NCBI GenBank assembly: GCA_033794685.1
Contig: JARAYZ010000001.1
From: Lentzea sp033794685
Lineage (GTDB): Bacteria; Actinomycetota; Actinomycetes; Mycobacteriales; Pseudonocardiaceae
DNA length: 64,000 nucleotides
Reading direction: 5' to 3' (one strand)
Of the stretch, positions 40,249 to 49,019 are shown piece after piece. The first letter of the stretch is position 1; each line of letters starts with the position of its first letter. The notes under the pieces were generated by a model. The model ran no database searches, was not told the origin of the DNA, and saw only the letters and a list, made by a program, of their open reading frames with translations. Both the position numbers and the translations under genes were made by a program.

Positions 40249-41363
40249 CCGGCGACGACGAAGAGCCCGCCGACCAGCAGCCAGCCGACGGCGCCCCAGC
40301 CGAGCACGACGGTGGTGAGCAGGGCGGGGCCGACCATGCGCGCGACGGCCGTTCCGGTCGCGAAGAAGCCCTGGTACTGGCCCTGCCGGTCGGCGGGTGC
40401 GAGGGAGAAGCTGATCTCCCAGGCACCCGACGCGAGCATCATCTCGCCGAGCACCTGCAACGCGGCGGCCGCGATCAGCAAGGCCGCCGCGGGCCAGGCG
40501 CCGACGCCGAACGCCGTGGCGGCGAAGACCGCGCAGGACGCGAGCATGATCAGTCCGGCGTGCCGCACGAGCTTCGACGCCCGGTCCAGGCCGTCGGCGC
40601 GGCGGGCGATCCTGACCTGGAACAGCACGACGGCCGCGGTGTTGAGCACCAGCAACCCGGCAGCGAGCCACGTCGGCGCCTCGGTGCGCTGCACGATCCA
40701 CAGCGGGATGATCAGGCTCAGCAGCGGCATGTAGAGCAGCATCACGGCGTTGATCACCGTGATCAGCGCGTACGGGCGGTCCTTCAGGACGTCGAACTTG
40801 CCCTTTGCCCTGGTCATCACGGTCTCGGGCAACGTGCTGAGGATCGCGGCGGCGATGAGGAACGCGACGACGTCGATCACGAACACGGCCATGTAGGCGG
40901 CCTCGGTGGCCAGGTGCAGCGCGAACCCGCCCGCCGCCGCACCGATCGCGATGCCCGCGTTGGCCGTGGACTGGATGCGCGCACGGACCCGTGTGCGTTC
41001 CTCCGGCGTGGTGAGGCCGGCGAGCAGGGCCTGCCTGGACGCCTGCAGGCCGCTCTGGAAGCTCGCGTACAGGCACATGACCACGACGAACGCGGCGAAG
41101 TTCCGCGTGAAGAGCAGGATGCCGATGCTCGCGGCCGTCGCGGCGGCGAGCACGACCGCGGTGGTGCGCGGGCCCATGCGGTCGGCGAAGTGGCCCAACG
41201 CGACTCCGGCGACCGCTCCGACGCCCCACGCGAGCGTCAGCGCGAGGCCGACCTTCGCCGCGCTCAGGCCGACGACCTGCGTGAAGTAGAGGGCCGAGAC
41301 GACGAGGAAACCGCCGTCGCCGATCGAGTTCGTCAGCTGCGCGTACGCGAGTCGCCTGGTCAT
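40158..41363 (-). CDS. MFS transporter
   Basis: The 401-residue product has about 12 hydrophobic segments with the cytoplasmic loop GHFADRMGPRTT between helices 2 and 3, the MFS signature region. The sequence resembles actinobacterial drug-efflux-type carriers. The last 30 residues are antisense to the hydrolase gene; the stop is real in this frame but a shorter functional end is possible. No regulator is adjacent. Confidence 0.85.
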   Translation of the reverse strand: MTRRLAYAQLTNSIGDGGFLVVSALYFTQVVGLSAAKVGLALTLAWGVGAVAGVALGHFADRMGPRTTAVVLAAATAASIGILLFTRNFAAFVVVMCLYASFQSGLQASRQALLAGLTTPEERTRVRARIQSTANAGIAIGAAAGGFALHLATEAAYMAVFVIDVVAFLIAAAILSTLPETVMTRAKGKFDVLKDRPYALITVINAVMLLYMPLLSLIIPLWIVQRTEAPTWLAAGLLVLNTAAVVLFQVRIARRADGLDRASKLVRHAGLIMLASCAVFAATAFGVGAWPAAALLIAAAALQVLGEMMLASGAWEISFSLAPADRQGQYQGFFATGTAVARMVGPALLTTVVLGWGAVGWLLVGGLFVVAGYAMGPAVRWAREKNSTSSGAMTDDLYMCV

Positions 41364-41390
41364 GTTCTGACCGTAGAGCGGTGATTGGCC

Positions 41391-41969
41391 CTAACTTTGG
41401 GACAAGGAATGCTTCTGTTTCTGGGCCAATTTGGTACCCGTCCAGGACACCGCGAACGCCAGCGCGACGAAGACGACCGTGACGACCAGGCAGTTCAGGA
41501 ACACCGCGCCGTAGCCGTTGGTGCGCGGATCCATGAACGGGTACGGGTACCAGCCCACGATCGGGCCCCTGACCAGCGTGTACACCAGGTAGGCCAGCGG
41601 GAACGACAGCCAGAGCCACGCCCGCCTGGTCCGTTCCGGCGCAAGAAGCCACTCCGCGACCACGAGGATCGGGACGATTGTGTGCAGCACCCAGTTCGCG
41701 TAGGCGGGCGTCTGCACGTCGATGCCCCGCAGCAGCAGCCAGTACACGATCCCCGTGGTGCCCATGTAGAGCACTGCCGCGCCCCTGATCTGCGCGGACA
41801 CCGGGTTGAACACGCCGAGCAACGCCACAACCGCCGCGAAGACGTTCGAGAGCACGGTGAAGTAGCTGAAGTGGTCGGCCGGGCGGAACCTGTCCCCCAG
41901 CACGACCACCAGGTAAACCTCCGCCGAAAGCACCAGCAGGAACACGGCCATCCGGAGCAGCTTGATCAC
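41391..41969 (-). CDS. Pr6Pr family membrane protein
   Basis: The 192-residue product has six hydrophobic segments and the conserved FSYFTVLSNVFAAVVALLGV, HTIVPILVVAEW and GWYPYPFMDP motifs of the Pr6Pr family, related to FAR-17a/AIG1-like proteins. The GTG at 41969 is the probable start, with ATG 41951 as alternative. Function unknown. It is 21 nt downstream of the DUF2000 gene on the same strand. Confidence 0.85.
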   Translation of the reverse strand: MIKLLRMAVFLLVLSAEVYLVVVLGDRFRPADHFSYFTVLSNVFAAVVALLGVFNPVSAQIRGAAVLYMGTTGIVYWLLLRGIDVQTPAYANWVLHTIVPILVVAEWLLAPERTRRAWLWLSFPLAYLVYTLVRGPIVGWYPYPFMDPRTNGYGAVFLNCLVVTVVFVALAFAVSWTGTKLAQKQKHSLSQS

Positions 41970-41992
41970 TCGGGCATTAGAACCCGGTTTCG

Positions 41993-42391
41993 TCAGGGGT
42001 GCATCCGGGCGCCCTTGAAGATCTTGTCGACGGCGTTCTTCTGGCCGTGGACCGCGATGCCGACCAGGTCGAGGTCCTGCGTGTGCACCTTGCGGACGGC
42101 CGCGCGGTTGTCGTCGTCGTTGCCCGTCGCGAACAGGTCGGCCGTGAAGATGGTCATCGGCTGGCTGCGGTTCAGGGCGCGTTCGTGGGCCTTCTTGAGC
42201 AACTCCGCGGTGCCCTGCAGCACCACGACGGGCTGGCCGAACATGGAGAGGTAGTGCACGTCGTCGGCGTCGACGTAGGGCTCGCCCCGGAGCGTCTCGG
42301 GCAGCCCGCTGACGAGGAAGGCGGTGACGTTCAGGGCCTGCCAGCCGGCCAGGTCGTCCCGCAGCAGCACAGCGATCTTGGTGTCGAACAT
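41993..42391 (-). CDS. DUF2000 family protein
   Basis: The product starts MFDTKIAVLLRDDLAGWQAL and continues LNVTAFLVSGLP, matching DUF2000. Family proteins are about 135 aa and their function is unknown. The start at 42391 follows the family; GTG 42400 is possible. It is divergent from an AraC regulator with only 50 nt between starts, the usual arrangement of this family, so the AraC protein is its likely regulator. Confidence 0.85.
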   Translation of the reverse strand: MFDTKIAVLLRDDLAGWQALNVTAFLVSGLPETLRGEPYVDADDVHYLSMFGQPVVVLQGTAELLKKAHERALNRSQPMTIFTADLFATGNDDDNRAAVRKVHTQDLDLVGIAVHGQKNAVDKIFKGARMHP

Positions 42392-42429
42392 GGACTCCAC
42401 GATCGTGGGCGGCCATGTTCGCCGTCTTG

Positions 42430-42442
42430 TACGTTTCTGACA
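42430..42442 (+). promoter_or_regulatory. Probable leaderless promoter (-10 TACGTT)
   Basis: TACGTT at 42430-42435 lies six bases before ATG 42442 and supports this start for the AraC gene over one at 42415. Confidence 0.5.
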
Positions 42443-43203
42443 TGAGCGTCACCGCGTGGAGACCGGCGGTGGACGGCATCAAGGAAGCCTTCCATGCGTC
42501 GTTCACCACGCACGTCTACCCAACGCACACGCACGACGCGTGGACGTTGATGGTGCTCGACACCGGCGCCGTGCGGTACGAACTGGACCGTCACGAGCAC
42601 GGCGCGCTCGTCTCCGGTGTCACGCTGTTGCCGCCGCACGTGCCGCACGACGGCCGTTCCGCTCATTCGACGGGCTTCCGCAAGCGCGTGCTCTACCTGG
42701 ACGACTCGGCGTTGCCGGTCGAGCTGATCGGCAAGGCCGTCGACACCCCGATGCTGCCCGATTCGCTGCTGCGCCAACGGATCCATCAGCTGCATCTGGT
42801 GCTGGACGAACCGTTCGAAGCCGCCAGCCGGCTCTCGTTGATCACAGAACGCCTCCGGCACCACTTCGCCGGCACCGCACCCGTCGTGCATTCCGACCCG
42901 ACGCTCGCCGACCGGTTGCGACAGTTGCTGGACGCTTCGCTGCCGTCGGGGATCACGCTCGCGGAGGCCGCGGCGGAGCTGCAGACCAGCCCGACGCACC
43001 TCGTGCGGGCGTTCAGCCGCCGGTTCGGGTTGCCGCCGCACAAGTACCTGACCGGCCGCCGGGTAGATCTCGCGCGCGGGTTTCTGGTCGACGGAAGACC
43101 GGCCGCGGAGGTGGCGGTGTTGGCCGGGTTCCACGACCAGTCGCACCTCACGCGCCATTTTCGCCGGGTGCTGGGTACGAGTCCTGGACGCTTCGTACGC
43201 TGA
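42442..43203 (+). CDS. AraC family transcriptional regulator
   Basis: The product (253 aa) has an N-terminal cupin-like sensor region (YPTHTHDAWTLMVLDTGAVR) and a C-terminal AraC double HTH (GITLAEAAAELQTSPTHLVR then AVLAGFHDQSHLTRHFRRVL). It is divergent from DUF2000 and followed 4 nt later by a SARP gene that has its own TACGCT box. It probably activates the DUF2000 gene. Confidence 0.9.
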   Translation: MSVTAWRPAVDGIKEAFHASFTTHVYPTHTHDAWTLMVLDTGAVRYELDRHEHGALVSGVTLLPPHVPHDGRSAHSTGFRKRVLYLDDSALPVELIGKAVDTPMLPDSLLRQRIHQLHLVLDEPFEAASRLSLITERLRHHFAGTAPVVHSDPTLADRLRQLLDASLPSGITLAEAAAELQTSPTHLVRAFSRRFGLPPHKYLTGRRVDLARGFLVDGRPAAEVAVLAGFHDQSHLTRHFRRVLGTSPGRFVR

Positions 43204-43208
43204 CACCG
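43196..43208 (+). promoter_or_regulatory. Probable leaderless promoter (-10 TACGCT)
   Basis: TACGCT at 43196-43201 lies six bases before GTG 43208, inside the end of the AraC gene. Confidence 0.4.
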
Positions 43209-45805
43209 TGCAGGTCGGCATCCTCGGGCCCGTTGAGGCGCATTCACCAAGCGGCAAGATCGCGGTGGGTGGCCCACGGCCGCGCACCCTGCTGGCGCTG
43301 CTGGCGATCCGGGTGGGAGAAGTCGTCCCGCTCGACCGTCTGATCGACGAGCTCTACGGCTCCGAACCGCCGTCGGACGCCGCGAACGCGTTGCAGGGCC
43401 AGGTCTCGCGCCTGCGCCGGGCGCTCGGGGACGCGGCGCTGATCGAGTTCCACCCGGCCGGGTACCGCCTGGTGCTGCCCGCCTCCCAGGTGGACGCGCA
43501 CCGGTTCGTCACGCTGAGCGCGGACGGCCGGCAGGCGTTGGAGCAGGGTGACCCGCAGGCGGCGGAATCCCTTCTGTCCGAGGCACTCCGGCTCTGGCGC
43601 GGTCCGGCGCTCGCGGACGTCGCCCTGGCGGACCACGCGACCCGCCTGGAGCAGCAGCGCGTCGACGCCGCGGGTTCGCTGGCCGCGGCCCGGATCCGGC
43701 TCGGCAAGGCCGACGTCGCCGAGGTCCAGGACCTGGTGCGGCGGAACCCGTTGGACGAACGGCTGCGCGGTTACCTGATGCAGGCGCTCCACCAGCAGGG
43801 CCGGCAAGCCGAAGCGTTGCAGGCGTTCGAGGACGCGCGCGCTCTGCTGGCCGATCAACTGGGCACCGACCCGTCGCCCGAACTGCGTGCCGTGCACCTG
43901 CGGGTCCTGCGCGGCCAGACCCACCGCGAACTGCCGGCCCAGCTGACGAAGTTCGTCGGCAGGCAGGCCGAACTCGCGCGGATCGCCTCGCTGTCCGCCC
44001 GGCTGATCACCCTCACCGGGCCCGGTGGCGCGGGCAAGACGAGGCTCGCGTTGCAGGCCGCCGATCCCGGTGCGATCTTCGTGGACCTGGCTCCGGCCAA
44101 GGACGTGGCGGCGGCGACGCTGCAAGCGCTGGGGCTCAAGGAGGCCGTGCTGGAGCCGGAGGAGCGGCTGACGCTGGCGCTGCGCGAGCGCGACACGTTG
44201 CTGATCCTGGACAACTGCGAGCACCTGATCGTCCAGGCCGCTCAGCTGGCCCAGCACCTGCTCAGCACGTGCCCGTCGTTGCGCGTTCTCGCCACGAGCC
44301 GGGAGGCGCTCGGCATCACCGGCGAGACGCTGTGCCCGGTGCCGCCGCTCGACCCCGAGCAGAGCGTGGCGCTGTTCGCCGACCGCGCCCGGCTGGTGAA
44401 CCCGGCGTTCGTGCGGGACCGGCACACGATCGACATCTGCCGGGAGCTGGACGGCCTGCCGCTCGCGATCGAACTGGCCGCGGCGCGCACACGCACGTTG
44501 ACGACCGAGGAGATCGCCGACCGCCTGAACGACCGCTTCCGGTTGCTCACCAAGGGAAATCGGGCCGCCGCACCCCGGCACCAGACGTTGCGGGCCGTCG
44601 TGGAGTGGAGCTGGGACCTGCTGACCGAGGACGAACGCGACCTGGCCGCGTGCCTCGCGACGTTCAGCGGCGGGGCGAGCCTGGAGGCCGTCGAGGAGGT
44701 CTGCCGGCACGACCTGGAGACGCTGGACGCGTTGGTGGACAAGTCGTTGGTGGAGGCGAGCGACGGCCGTTACCGGATGTTGGAGACGATCCGCGAGTTC
44801 TGCTCGGAGCACAAACGCGTCGACGCCGCTCACGCCGCGTACTTCCACGACCTGGCCCGCCGCGCGGATCCCGAGCTGCGCCAACGGGATCAGGTGCGGT
44901 GGTTCGCCCGGCTGACGGCCGAGCACGCGAACCTGATGCAGGCCGTCGCCTGGACCACGGCGTTCGAACCGGAACGCGCGCTGCGGCTCGTCAGCGACCT
45001 CGCCTGGTACTGGTACGTGAAGGGCAGCCGCGTGGAAGTCCAGGGCGTGGCGGAGGAACTGCTCGCCCGCGTGCCCGAACAGTCCACGGAGGAGTACGCG
45101 GTCCTGCTCGCCCTGGCGGCCCCGGAACGCGTGCAGGACAAGCTCCTCGAGCTGCGTGGCCCGATCAGGCAACCGTTCGTGCTCATCGCGTGGGCCATGC
45201 TCAGCGGCCCGCCCGACCCGTCCGCCCCGCGCACGCCGTTGCACGACGAGGTGGAGAGCAGCGAGGACCCGTGGATCCAGGGCCTGATCGGGTTCAGCAA
45301 CGCCTACACCTCCTGGGCCGCGAGCGGTGACCGCGCACGAGCGGTCGAGGAGTCCCGCGCGGCCTTGCGGCGGTTCCAGGACCTGGGCGAGCGCTGGGGC
45401 TCGGCGCAGGTCCTGGACGTGCTGGCCACCATCACCGAGGACCCGGCGGAAGCCCTGGCCCTGACGGACGAGGCGCTCCGGGCAGTCGCGGAACTCGGTG
45501 CGAAGGAAGAACTCGCCGAACTTCGAGGCCGGCGTGCGGACCGGCTGCTCGACATCGACGAGGCGGCGGCGGAACGCGACTACCTCCAGGCCCTGGAGCA
45601 GGCGACGGAAGCGGGACTGTCCGCCACCCGAGCACTCGCGAAGGCCGGGCTCGCCAAGATCGCCCATCGGCGGGGAGATCCGGCAAGGGCGGAACTCCTG
45701 CTGCGCGAGGCGCAACGGGAACTCGGCTTCGGGTGGATGCACGCGGCGGCCGAGCAGCACGTCAACGAGGTGCTCGAGGAGCTGTCGCGTACTCGGGAAG
45801 TGTGA
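43208..45805 (+). CDS. SARP/AfsR-type regulator with STAND ATPase
   Basis: The 865-residue product has a SARP winged helix (VGILGPVEAHSPSGKIAVGG then RTLLALLAIR), a BTAD domain to about residue 235, then a STAND/NB-ARC ATPase with P-loop LTGPGGAGKTRLALQ near residue 275, LLILDNCEHLI as Walker B, and a helical TPR-like C-terminus. Such regulators activate secondary-metabolite or antibiotic genes. It follows the AraC gene by 4 nt but has its own apparent promoter. No target cluster is recognisable nearby. Confidence 0.9.
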   Translation: MQVGILGPVEAHSPSGKIAVGGPRPRTLLALLAIRVGEVVPLDRLIDELYGSEPPSDAANALQGQVSRLRRALGDAALIEFHPAGYRLVLPASQVDAHRFVTLSADGRQALEQGDPQAAESLLSEALRLWRGPALADVALADHATRLEQQRVDAAGSLAAARIRLGKADVAEVQDLVRRNPLDERLRGYLMQALHQQGRQAEALQAFEDARALLADQLGTDPSPELRAVHLRVLRGQTHRELPAQLTKFVGRQAELARIASLSARLITLTGPGGAGKTRLALQAADPGAIFVDLAPAKDVAAATLQALGLKEAVLEPEERLTLALRERDTLLILDNCEHLIVQAAQLAQHLLSTCPSLRVLATSREALGITGETLCPVPPLDPEQSVALFADRARLVNPAFVRDRHTIDICRELDGLPLAIELAAARTRTLTTEEIADRLNDRFRLLTKGNRAAAPRHQTLRAVVEWSWDLLTEDERDLAACLATFSGGASLEAVEEVCRHDLETLDALVDKSLVEASDGRYRMLETIREFCSEHKRVDAAHAAYFHDLARRADPELRQRDQVRWFARLTAEHANLMQAVAWTTAFEPERALRLVSDLAWYWYVKGSRVEVQGVAEELLARVPEQSTEEYAVLLALAAPERVQDKLLELRGPIRQPFVLIAWAMLSGPPDPSAPRTPLHDEVESSEDPWIQGLIGFSNAYTSWAASGDRARAVEESRAALRRFQDLGERWGSAQVLDVLATITEDPAEALALTDEALRAVAELGAKEELAELRGRRADRLLDIDEAAAERDYLQALEQATEAGLSATRALAKAGLAKIAHRRGDPARAELLLREAQRELGFGWMHAAAEQHVNEVLEELSRTREV

Positions 45806-46796
45806 TCGCGGTGGCGGCCCGCATGTCCGTGCGCGCGACCATCGGCATCTTCGGCAGCAGGCCGAACATCCGGTCGCGCACCCACATGCCGAACCTGCTG
45901 CCCGGCGCGAGGAACGGCCCGGGGTTGCCCTGGCAGCCGCGCGCGTAGGGGCCGATGAGGGCTTCGTAGCGGGCGAAGGCGTCGCCTCCCGCCGCCAGTT
46001 CCCCCGCCAGCACGTAGGCGGAGACGACCGCGAGCCCGGTTCCCATGCCGCCCAACGTGGATCCGTAGCCGGCGTCACCGATCAGCGTGGCCCGCCCGGA
46101 ACTCACCGCGGGCATCCGGACCTGGCTGATCGAGTCGAAGTAGACGCCCGGTGCCACGATCTCCTCCGGCATCAGCTCGGGTGGCGCGGAGGACTTGTAC
46201 ATCAGCCACCCCGGCGCCGTCAGCACTCCGGGCGAGCACGTCAGGTCGTGGTCGTCGCCGTCCGCGTTCCAGATCGCGAAGTAGTAGCCCTGGAACTTGG
46301 GGCGGTACTCGGGAAAGACCAGCCGCCGCACACCGGACCGCATCCCGTCCGCGCCGACGACGAAGTCGAACCTCCGGGACTGTCCGCGGGCGAACGTCAC
46401 GTCCACACCCGCACCGTCGTCGTGCAGCGACGTGATCCAGTCGCCGAAGACGTACTCCACGTCGGCGGCGGTGTGCTCGTACAACAGCCGCGAGAGGTCG
46501 CCGCGGAGGATCTCGACGTCCCCCGCGGTGAACGATCCGGGCAACCGCGCCCGTTCCCGTCCCGCGAGGTCGCGGAACACCATGTCGCGCGGAGAGGTCC
46601 GCGCGGCCTCGACCGCGTCGAGCACGCCCATCCGCCTCAGCACGGACAGGTGCGCCTCGCCGCGGAAGTCGACGGCCTGGCCGCCGGCGCGCAACGAGGG
46701 CGCGCGTTCCACCACCACCGCGGAGATGCCGAAGTGCGTCAGCCAGTGGGCCAGCGCGGGCCCGGCGATTCCCGCTCCCGAGATCAGTACGTCCAT
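45762..46796 (-). CDS. FAD-dependent aromatic-ring-hydroxylase-like monooxygenase (shortened)
   Basis: MDVLISGAGIAGPALAHWLT is the FAD GxGxxG site and LIGDAGYGSTLGGMGTGLAV the second FAD motif, as in p-hydroxybenzoate-hydroxylase relatives. Between LMYKSSAPPE and GVYFDSISQVRM the segment that usually spans about 30 residues is short, so part of the substrate region seems lost in frame. At 344 aa it is at the low end of the family. It overlaps the convergent SARP gene by 44 nt. Confidence 0.8.
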   Translation of the reverse strand: MDVLISGAGIAGPALAHWLTHFGISAVVVERAPSLRAGGQAVDFRGEAHLSVLRRMGVLDAVEAARTSPRDMVFRDLAGRERARLPGSFTAGDVEILRGDLSRLLYEHTAADVEYVFGDWITSLHDDGAGVDVTFARGQSRRFDFVVGADGMRSGVRRLVFPEYRPKFQGYYFAIWNADGDDHDLTCSPGVLTAPGWLMYKSSAPPELMPEEIVAPGVYFDSISQVRMPAVSSGRATLIGDAGYGSTLGGMGTGLAVVSAYVLAGELAAGGDAFARYEALIGPYARGCQGNPGPFLAPGSRFGMWVRDRMFGLLPKMPMVARTDMRAATAITLPEYATAPRAPR

Positions 46797-46831
46797 GCTC
46801 GGGATGCAACGCCGGGCCGCTGACCGAACGC

Positions 46832-47428
46832 CTACGGTCCGCTGATGATCTTCAGCATCTGCTGGATCTGGCCCTGCCGGGTGTTGACCACCCGCTCGGC
46901 GTAGGCCGTGGTCTCCGGGTTCATGCCGTCCTTCTTCTCGGCGAGCGCCATCTCCACGCCCGCCCCCTGATGCCCGGTCATCAGGTTGAGGAAGAGCGCG
47001 TCGAACTCAGGCCCGCTCTTCTCCTTGGTCTCGTTGATGACCTTGTCGTCGAGCAGCGGCTGACCTCCGTGGGCGGCGTGCAGGTTGGCGCCGTCGCCTT
47101 CCGGTTTGCCCCAGAGCTTCAGCCACGACTTGAGCATCGTGAGCTCCTCGCGCTGGGTCACGTCGATCGCGCCCGCAAGGTCCTTCGCCTCAGTGCTGGC
47201 CGCCTTCGCCAGCCCCACCTGCGACAGGCTGATGCCGAGTTGCAGGTGGTCCACCATCATCTGCACGAACATCACGTCCGCGTCGTTGAACCTCGCACTG
47301 GCACCCGGAACGGGTGGCGCGGCGGACGACGCGCCGTGCCCGTGGGCTCCTCGGCCCTCCGGCACGATCGCCTCGCCGCCGCACCCCGCCAGCGCCAGGA
47401 CCGCGACAGCGATCACCAGGCGCTTCAT
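46832..47428 (-). CDS. DUF305 lipoprotein co-transcribed with the LPMO
   Basis: The N-terminus (LVIAVAVLALAGCGG) is a lipoprotein signal with lipobox LAGC. The DUF305 double motif is partly degenerate: QMMVDHLQLG replaces the usual MIPHH, while LMTGHQGAGVEMA keeps the second half. His-rich stretches (GAHGHG, HAAHGG) could bind metal. The gene starts 4 nt after the LPMO stop, so they are in one operon. DUF305 proteins are ferritin-like and often linked to copper, which fits a copper-enzyme partner; this is inference. Confidence 0.85.
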   Translation of the reverse strand: MKRLVIAVAVLALAGCGGEAIVPEGRGAHGHGASSAAPPVPGASARFNDADVMFVQMMVDHLQLGISLSQVGLAKAASTEAKDLAGAIDVTQREELTMLKSWLKLWGKPEGDGANLHAAHGGQPLLDDKVINETKEKSGPEFDALFLNLMTGHQGAGVEMALAEKKDGMNPETTAYAERVVNTRQGQIQQMLKIISGP

Positions 47429-47432
47429 GAGA

Positions 47433-48185
47433 TCAGATCTTCTCCCAGAGCGCCGCCACGTTCGGCGGTTCCCAGCCGGTCAGCGAGGTGTGCGCCTGAC
47501 GGCAGCGGTAGGACGAGCCGCCGTAGGTGACGGTCTGGCCGACCGCGTACGACGTGTTCGCCGCCCACGTGCCGCCGGCCGGCGGCTGCTGCGTGGTCGT
47601 GGTCGTGGTGGTGGTCGGAGGACGGGTGGTTGTCGTCGTGGTGGGCGGCGGGGTCGTGCCGCCACCACCGTTGATGTTGAGGTCGATGCACGAGTAGAAC
47701 GCGTTCACCGTGTCGCCGATGTTCCAGATCGCGAACAGCTTCTGGCGACCGGAGAACCCGCCGAGGTTGATGTTGTGCGTGGTCGGGTTGTTCGGCTGCT
47801 GGTTGTTGCCGGCGAAGTAACCGACGCGCGTGTTCCCGATGAAGTACTCGTAGTCACGCGTGGCGTGCCGGGCGGTGAAGGTCCAGGTCAGAGACAGGGT
47901 CTGACCGGTGTTGGTGACCTTCCAGGGCAGTGAGTCGTTGTCAAGCGGGGCGAAGGCGCCGTTGTCGCCGCTGCAGTTCTTCTTGCCCTTGACACCCTCG
48001 GCGCTCTGAGGCTCGTACTTCGCCTGGCCGCACAGGCTCTCGGCGATGTCGCCCCGGGCACACTGCGCGGATCGGCTGGCAGGCGAGGACACGTAACCGT
48101 GTGCACTGGCCGAGCCGACCGGCGTGATGAGGACGATTGCAGGGACAGCGGCCAGGACGAGCGCCGCTTTGCGCATGTTCTTCAT
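47433..48185 (-). CDS. AA10 lytic polysaccharide monooxygenase with C-terminal CBM5/12
   Basis: Cleavage after SASA would expose His29 (HGYVSSPASR) as the N-terminal histidine of the copper brace; His107 in TFTARHATRDY is the second. The catalytic domain runs to about residue 175 and ends FYSCIDLNI. A Thr/Pro linker follows, then a CBM5/12 chitin-binding module (SYAVGQTVTYGGSSYRCRQA). It should oxidatively cleave chitin (or cellulose) outside the cell. The 250-aa protein is encoded upstream of DUF305 and lies under a DasR-type palindrome. Confidence 0.9.
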   Translation of the reverse strand: MKNMRKAALVLAAVPAIVLITPVGSASAHGYVSSPASRSAQCARGDIAESLCGQAKYEPQSAEGVKGKKNCSGDNGAFAPLDNDSLPWKVTNTGQTLSLTWTFTARHATRDYEYFIGNTRVGYFAGNNQQPNNPTTHNINLGGFSGRQKLFAIWNIGDTVNAFYSCIDLNINGGGGTTPPPTTTTTTRPPTTTTTTTTQQPPAGGTWAANTSYAVGQTVTYGGSSYRCRQAHTSLTGWEPPNVAALWEKI

Positions 48186-48248
48186 TGGTCCGAACTCCTT
48201 GGATCGTTCCCAAACGGGTTGACCCGTAAGCAGGGGGCGGGAACCGGG

Positions 48249-48264
48249 AGCGCTCTAGATCGCT
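48249..48264. promoter_or_regulatory. Palindrome centred on TCTAGA
   Basis: AGCGCTCTAGATCGCT is symmetric in 14 of 16 positions and shares the TCTAGA centre of the dre element 35 bp away. It may be a weak second regulator site in the LPMO promoter. Confidence 0.35.
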
Positions 48265-48285
48265 CTCCGATCCAGTTTCGGTCTG

Positions 48286-48297
48286 TGGTCTAGACCA
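48286..48297. promoter_or_regulatory. DasR-responsive element (dre-like) upstream of the LPMO
   Basis: TGGTCTAGACCA is a perfect 12-bp palindrome and equals the core of the dre consensus bound by DasR, the GlcNAc-sensing GntR regulator of chitin use in Streptomyces. It lies about 100 bp upstream of the LPMO start. Confidence 0.75.
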
Positions 48298-48406
48298 TAA
48301 ACCGAGGTTCAGAAAGTGGTCAAGTGACCACCGAACGCGGAAGAAAAATGACTCATACCAACAAGTCCACGCAAGTGCGGTGGTCCTGTCCTCCGCCATT
48401 CGGGTC

Positions 48407-48420
48407 ACTGGACCAGACCA
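48407..48420. promoter_or_regulatory. Second dre-like site
   Basis: ACTGGACCAGACCA matches the dre core at 12 of 14 positions. It is nearer to the divergent gene at 48468 (48 nt upstream). Its function is uncertain. Confidence 0.35.
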
Positions 48421-48467
48421 ATCAGCCCACTGATTAGGAGTCGTCACACTCTGGGTAACCCCGTTCC

Positions 48468-48941
48468 ATGCGCGATTTCGACGAGCCCAGCAGAACGGCC
48501 GGCCCCGGCGTCGTCTCCGACGGACCCGCAGGCGCCGCAACGGTCCTCGTGATCGATCCAGCAGGAGAGGCGATCCACGACGAGATCCCCGCGACCTGGC
48601 GACCGCTGACGTCCGACATCCGCATCGTGTGGCTGCGCGTCCCCGCCGCACCGGGCTGGAAGTCCACAGTGGACGCGTTGCTGACCAGGCACCGCGACGA
48701 CACCAGGACCGTGCTGGACGTGGTCGCGAGCGGCCCCATCGCCGCGGATGTCATCGATGTCGTGGCGGGCCACCCGAACCTGGTGCGCTCGGTCCTGCTG
48801 GTGGATCCCGAAGTGCCGGTGGAAGCCACGTTCGCCCAGGTCATCCACCACACCAACGACGTGGAGGCACCCCTCCCGCTGGGCCACCCGGACGTCGTCC
48901 AGGCCGTGGTCGCGGCACTCGAACTGCACCGAACCACTTAG
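48468..48941 (+). CDS. Hypothetical alpha/beta-hydrolase-like protein lacking catalytic residues
   Basis: The 157-residue product has strands that look like a partial alpha/beta hydrolase core (VLVIDPAGEAIHDEIPATWR, VLDVVASGPIAADVIDVVAG, SVLLVDPEVPVEATFAQVI). At the position of the nucleophile elbow there is Ala-Ser-Gly-Pro instead of GxSxG with a following small residue, and no catalytic His is evident. It is probably a non-enzymatic relative or a truncated copy. It stands alone. Confidence 0.6.
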   Translation: MRDFDEPSRTAGPGVVSDGPAGAATVLVIDPAGEAIHDEIPATWRPLTSDIRIVWLRVPAAPGWKSTVDALLTRHRDDTRTVLDVVASGPIAADVIDVVAGHPNLVRSVLLVDPEVPVEATFAQVIHHTNDVEAPLPLGHPDVVQAVVAALELHRTT

Positions 48942-49019
48942 GTTCCGAAACTTTCGCTGAACCGGACACTTCGACCACCCGTATCCCTCGGCAGGGAACC
49001 GAGACACGGGAGAGACTTC

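Noticed and set aside
48468..48941. An active alpha/beta hydrolase divergent from the LPMO.
   Set aside because: The nucleophile elbow and catalytic His are not recognisable, so only a hydrolase-like fold is claimed.
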